Of a DNA stretch of 40,190 nucleotides, positions 40,117 to 40,190 are shown in pieces. The notes under the pieces are model-generated. The model made no database searches, was not told the DNA's origin, and worked only from the letters and a program-made list of their open reading frames with translations. Location: IMG/VR virus record IMGVR_UViG_3300034072_000852, positions 1-40,190 of that record; one strand, given 5' to 3'. The position numbers and the translations under genes were made by a program. Positions within the stretch are counted from its first letter, which is position 1, and every line of letters begins with the position of its first letter. Source of the stretch: a virus.

Positions 40117-40190
40117 TTAGATAGCTTGCTTCAAAACAGCCAAGCGTTTGCGGGTCACTTTGTCCACAAACACACGGCAGATGAAATCAA
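40117..40190 (-). CDS. Partial gene, C-terminal end only
   Basis: The last 24 codons of a minus-strand gene reach a TAA at 40117-40119; the rest lies beyond the window. The visible end is basic (DKVTRKRLAVLKQAI). It cannot be identified. The stem-loop immediately downstream supports it as a real 3' end. Confidence 0.6.
   Translation of the reverse strand, partial: DFICRVFVDKVTRKRLAVLKQAI

Overview
This window looks like part of a jumbo, nucleus-forming bacteriophage of the phiKZ group (Chimalliviridae). The main evidence is that it carries pieces of two different phage-encoded multisubunit RNA polymerases. One is a beta' fragment at 9401-10741. The other is an adjacent beta C-terminal / beta' C-terminal pair at 19001-21142 and 16823-18877. 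Around them lie a family B DNA polymerase half-gene, an SF2 helicase, an SbcD/Mre11-like phosphoesterase, an SSB-like protein and many small proteins of unknown function. Genes are packed tightly, mostly on the minus strand, with strong AAGGA-type ribosome binding sites. I saw no tRNA, CRISPR array or insertion sequence. The host cannot be read from the sequence; the closest relatives I can recall infect Pseudomonas (phiKZ, EL, OBP), but that is only an impression.

Layout. 1-2158: two tandem paralogous membrane-type metallopeptidases resembling M48 (HELGH), the first cut by the window edge. 2304-4130: a plus-strand DNA polymerase N-terminal half (3'-5' exonuclease plus palm motif A only). 4181-8375: a Lcl/DUF1566-type protein and four unknown proteins on the minus strand. 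8562-10949: a plus-strand unit with a helical protein translationally coupled to a beta' fragment, then a 61-residue ORF. 11037-12875: a plus-strand pair, a low-complexity/SLOG-like protein and an Ala/Pro-rich protein. 12927-16763: minus-strand SF2 helicase and unknowns. 16823-26844: the presumed non-virion RNA polymerase region, with beta', beta and three large upstream genes. By my memory of phiKZ gene order these three match genes 68-70, including the fifth polymerase subunit and the nuclear-import factor PicA. 26915-35434: minus-strand genes including the SSB-like protein, a tail-anchored coiled-coil protein and the Mre11-like enzyme. 35549-40190: a dense run of very small genes, several with membrane segments, typical of phage accessory or early regions.

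Regulation. Perfect 10-18 bp stem-loops sit at most gene junctions, between convergent genes and also between closely spaced co-directional genes. A 17-base AT-rich box (TATATACTTTACTTGAG and variants) lies 40-80 bases upstream of several minus-strand starts, including all three candidate non-virion polymerase genes. It is a good candidate for the early promoter read by the injected virion polymerase.

How the genes may work together (inference): the virion polymerase (9401-10741 would be its beta' part) reads the early boxes. That yields the non-virion polymerase subunits, which transcribe later genes, while the polymerase half-gene, helicase, SSB-like and Mre11-like proteins serve replication and recombination.
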